A DNA stretch of 6,309 bases, from the NCBI GenBank assembly GCA_002788865.1, contig PFSC01000073.1, positions 1 through 6,309 on the forward strand. The letters are read 5' to 3'. Shown here in pieces: positions 5,877 through 6,309 of this stretch. The position numbers were made by a program, and so were the translations under genes. The notes below the pieces were generated by a model. The model saw only the letters and a list, made by a program, of their open reading frames with translations, ran no database searches and had not been told where the DNA came from. The stretch comes from Candidatus Roizmanbacteria bacterium CG_4_9_14_0_2_um_filter_39_13 (GTDB taxonomy: Bacteria > Patescibacteriota > Microgenomatia > UBA1406 > GWC2-37-13). Positions within the stretch are counted from its first letter, which is position 1, and each line of letters opens with the position of its first letter.

Positions 5877-5982
5877 TTAGCTACTAGCGGTTAGCTATTT
5901 GCTATTAGATTATTTTGATGGGAGACTTATCAGTCTATAGTAGTTTTCAGCTAATAGCTATTAGCAAATAGCTAATGACTAA
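5877..5982. repeat. Inverted pair of 7-bp repeat arrays between two tRNAs
   Basis: The left array (5877-5911) reads TTAGCTA, CTAGCGG, TTAGCTA, TTTGCTA, TTAGATT. The right array (5948-5982) reads CAGCTAA, TAGCTAT, TAGCAAA, TAGCTAA, TGACTAA. They are reverse complements in type: 5891-5908 and 5958-5975 match at 17 of 18 positions. The 36-base loop contains a small AGACT/AGTCT hairpin (5923-5936) and a weak promoter-like pair, TTGATG (5915-5920) and TATAGT (5936-5941), which could serve tRNA-Ser. The right array ends TGACTAATAT, identical to the end of the array at 87-177. Confidence 0.78.
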
Positions 5983-5986
5983 TATA

Positions 5987-6073
5987 GGAGGGTTGGCAGA
6001 GTGGTAATGCAGCGGCTTGCTAAGCCGTGACGATTAAAACCGTCCGCAGGTTCGAATCCTGTACCCTCCGCCA
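5987..6073 (+). tRNA. tRNA-Ser, anticodon GCT
   Basis: The acceptor stem pairs 5987-5993 (GGAGGGT) with 6063-6069 (ACCCTCC), with G6070 as discriminator, the usual base for serine tRNAs. The anticodon loop TTGCTAA (6017-6023) gives GCT at 6019-6021. The class II variable arm has a GACG/CGTC stem (6029-6032, 6041-6044). The T stem is 6046-6050 with 6058-6062 around TTCGAAT. Unlike the other two tRNAs here, the 3' CCA is encoded (6071-6073). Confidence 0.96.
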
Positions 6074-6089
6074 GTAAGGAAATGAAGTC

Positions 6090-6127
6090 ATTGGCTCGCC
6101 CGCTACGCGGGCTCGCCAGCCGATTTT
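6090..6127 (+). terminator. Possible intrinsic terminator after tRNA-Ser
   Basis: ATTGGCT (6090-6096) pairs with AGCCGAT (6118-6124), including one G-T, enclosing a perfect GCCCGC/GCGGGC hairpin (6098-6103, 6107-6112) with loop TAC. A short run of four T (6124-6127) follows. The stem is strong but has an uneven inner loop (1 and 5 bases), and the T-run is short, so it could instead be a REP-like palindrome. Confidence 0.35.
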
Positions 6128-6154
6128 AAGCGCAAATTGGAATTTTTTATCTTT

Positions 6155-6172
6155 GCCCCGCTACTGCGGGGC
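6155..6172. repeat. GC-rich palindrome GCCCCGC / GCGGGGC
   Basis: A perfect 7-bp stem with the 4-base loop TACT. It resembles the hairpin at 6098-6112 in its CCCGCTAC core. No T-run follows on either strand, so it is unlikely to be an intrinsic terminator. A further GCGGGC lies at 6182-6187. Confidence 0.5.
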
Positions 6173-6202
6173 TGGTCAAAAGCGGGCTTCCCTCATTTTC
6201 AA

Positions 6203-6232
6203 TTGGACTACTTTTATTTTATTTGTTATCAT
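6203..6232 (+). promoter_or_regulatory. Candidate promoter for the gene at the window's right end
   Basis: TTGGAC (6203-6208) and TATCAT (6227-6232) are 18 bp apart. The leader would be about 48 bases and leads to a start codon with a Shine-Dalgarno site at 6279-6282. Confidence 0.35.
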
Positions 6233-6286
6233 ATTTATGAAGGGTTAGATAAGCACCCATACTAATACTATCATACTTAGGAAACT

Positions 6287-6309
6287 ATGAAAAGTCAAAA
6301 CAATAACGA
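6287..6309 (+). CDS. Start of an unidentified gene, cut by the window edge
   Basis: ATG6287 opens a frame reading MKSQNNN before the window ends. AGGA at 6279-6282 lies 4 bases upstream, the clearest Shine-Dalgarno-like site in this window, and a candidate promoter lies further upstream. Seven codons are too few to name a product. The earlier ATG6238 stops after three codons. Confidence 0.4.

Noticed and set aside
6238..6249. ATG at 6238 as the start of the right-end gene
   Set aside because: It reaches a TAG stop after three codons; ATG6287 has an AGGA site and stays open to the window edge.
1..6309. Recoded TGA (genetic code 25) as in some Patescibacteria
   Set aside because: TGA ends both the PEGA gene and the nucleotidyltransferase gene at sensible lengths, and no gene needs TGA read through.

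Overview
The window looks like a chromosomal piece from a Candidate Phyla Radiation bacterium (Patescibacteria, perhaps Parcubacteria). That is an inference. It rests on a sortase with no substrate genes beside it, a single-membrane-anchored PEGA-domain protein, mreB without mreC or mreD, genes with few Shine-Dalgarno sites, and intergenic DNA full of short palindromic and 7-bp repeats. Two genes end in TGA (the PEGA gene and the nucleotidyltransferase gene), so the standard bacterial code fits and recoding of TGA to Gly is unlikely.

Layout. 6-77 is tRNA-Arg(CCT). A long 7-bp-periodic repeat (87-177) runs from it into the start codon of a membrane-anchored sortase (168-896, +). Next comes a tandem pair of palindromic elements (905-969 and 979-1069). 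A convergent gene for a PEGA-domain protein with a probable propeller-like outer region follows (1078-2430, -). The divergent intergenic region 2431-2762 holds a candidate minus-strand promoter and a third palindromic element (2591-2694). mreB follows (2763-3782, +). The 407-bp gene-free stretch 3783-4189 holds a fourth palindromic element framed by 7-bp repeats, then very AT-rich DNA with promoter-like boxes and a perfect hairpin. A two-gene unit comes next: a GT26 (WecG/TagA/CpsF) glycosyltransferase (4190-4933) and a nucleotidyltransferase-fold protein (start chosen at 4942, to 5763). tRNA-Leu(CAG) lies at 5787-5870 and tRNA-Ser(GCT) at 5987-6073, separated by inverted 7-bp arrays. The window ends with a hairpin-rich intergenic region and the first codons of another gene (6287 onward).

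How the genes fit together. All five full genes fit a cell-surface theme: sortase (covalent attachment of surface proteins), PEGA protein (exported, membrane-tethered), MreB (cell shape and wall synthesis), GT26 enzyme (second sugar on a lipid-linked glycan) and a nucleotidyltransferase probably tied to that glycan step. They are not one operon: strands alternate, and repeats and tRNAs break the region up.

The most unusual content lies in the intergenic DNA. It has two overlapping repeat systems: palindromic elements bounded by TGTCAT...ATGACA, and arrays that keep a strict 7-bp period while their unit sequence changes from place to place. I see no defence system, CRISPR array, transposase or clearly new multi-gene system here.
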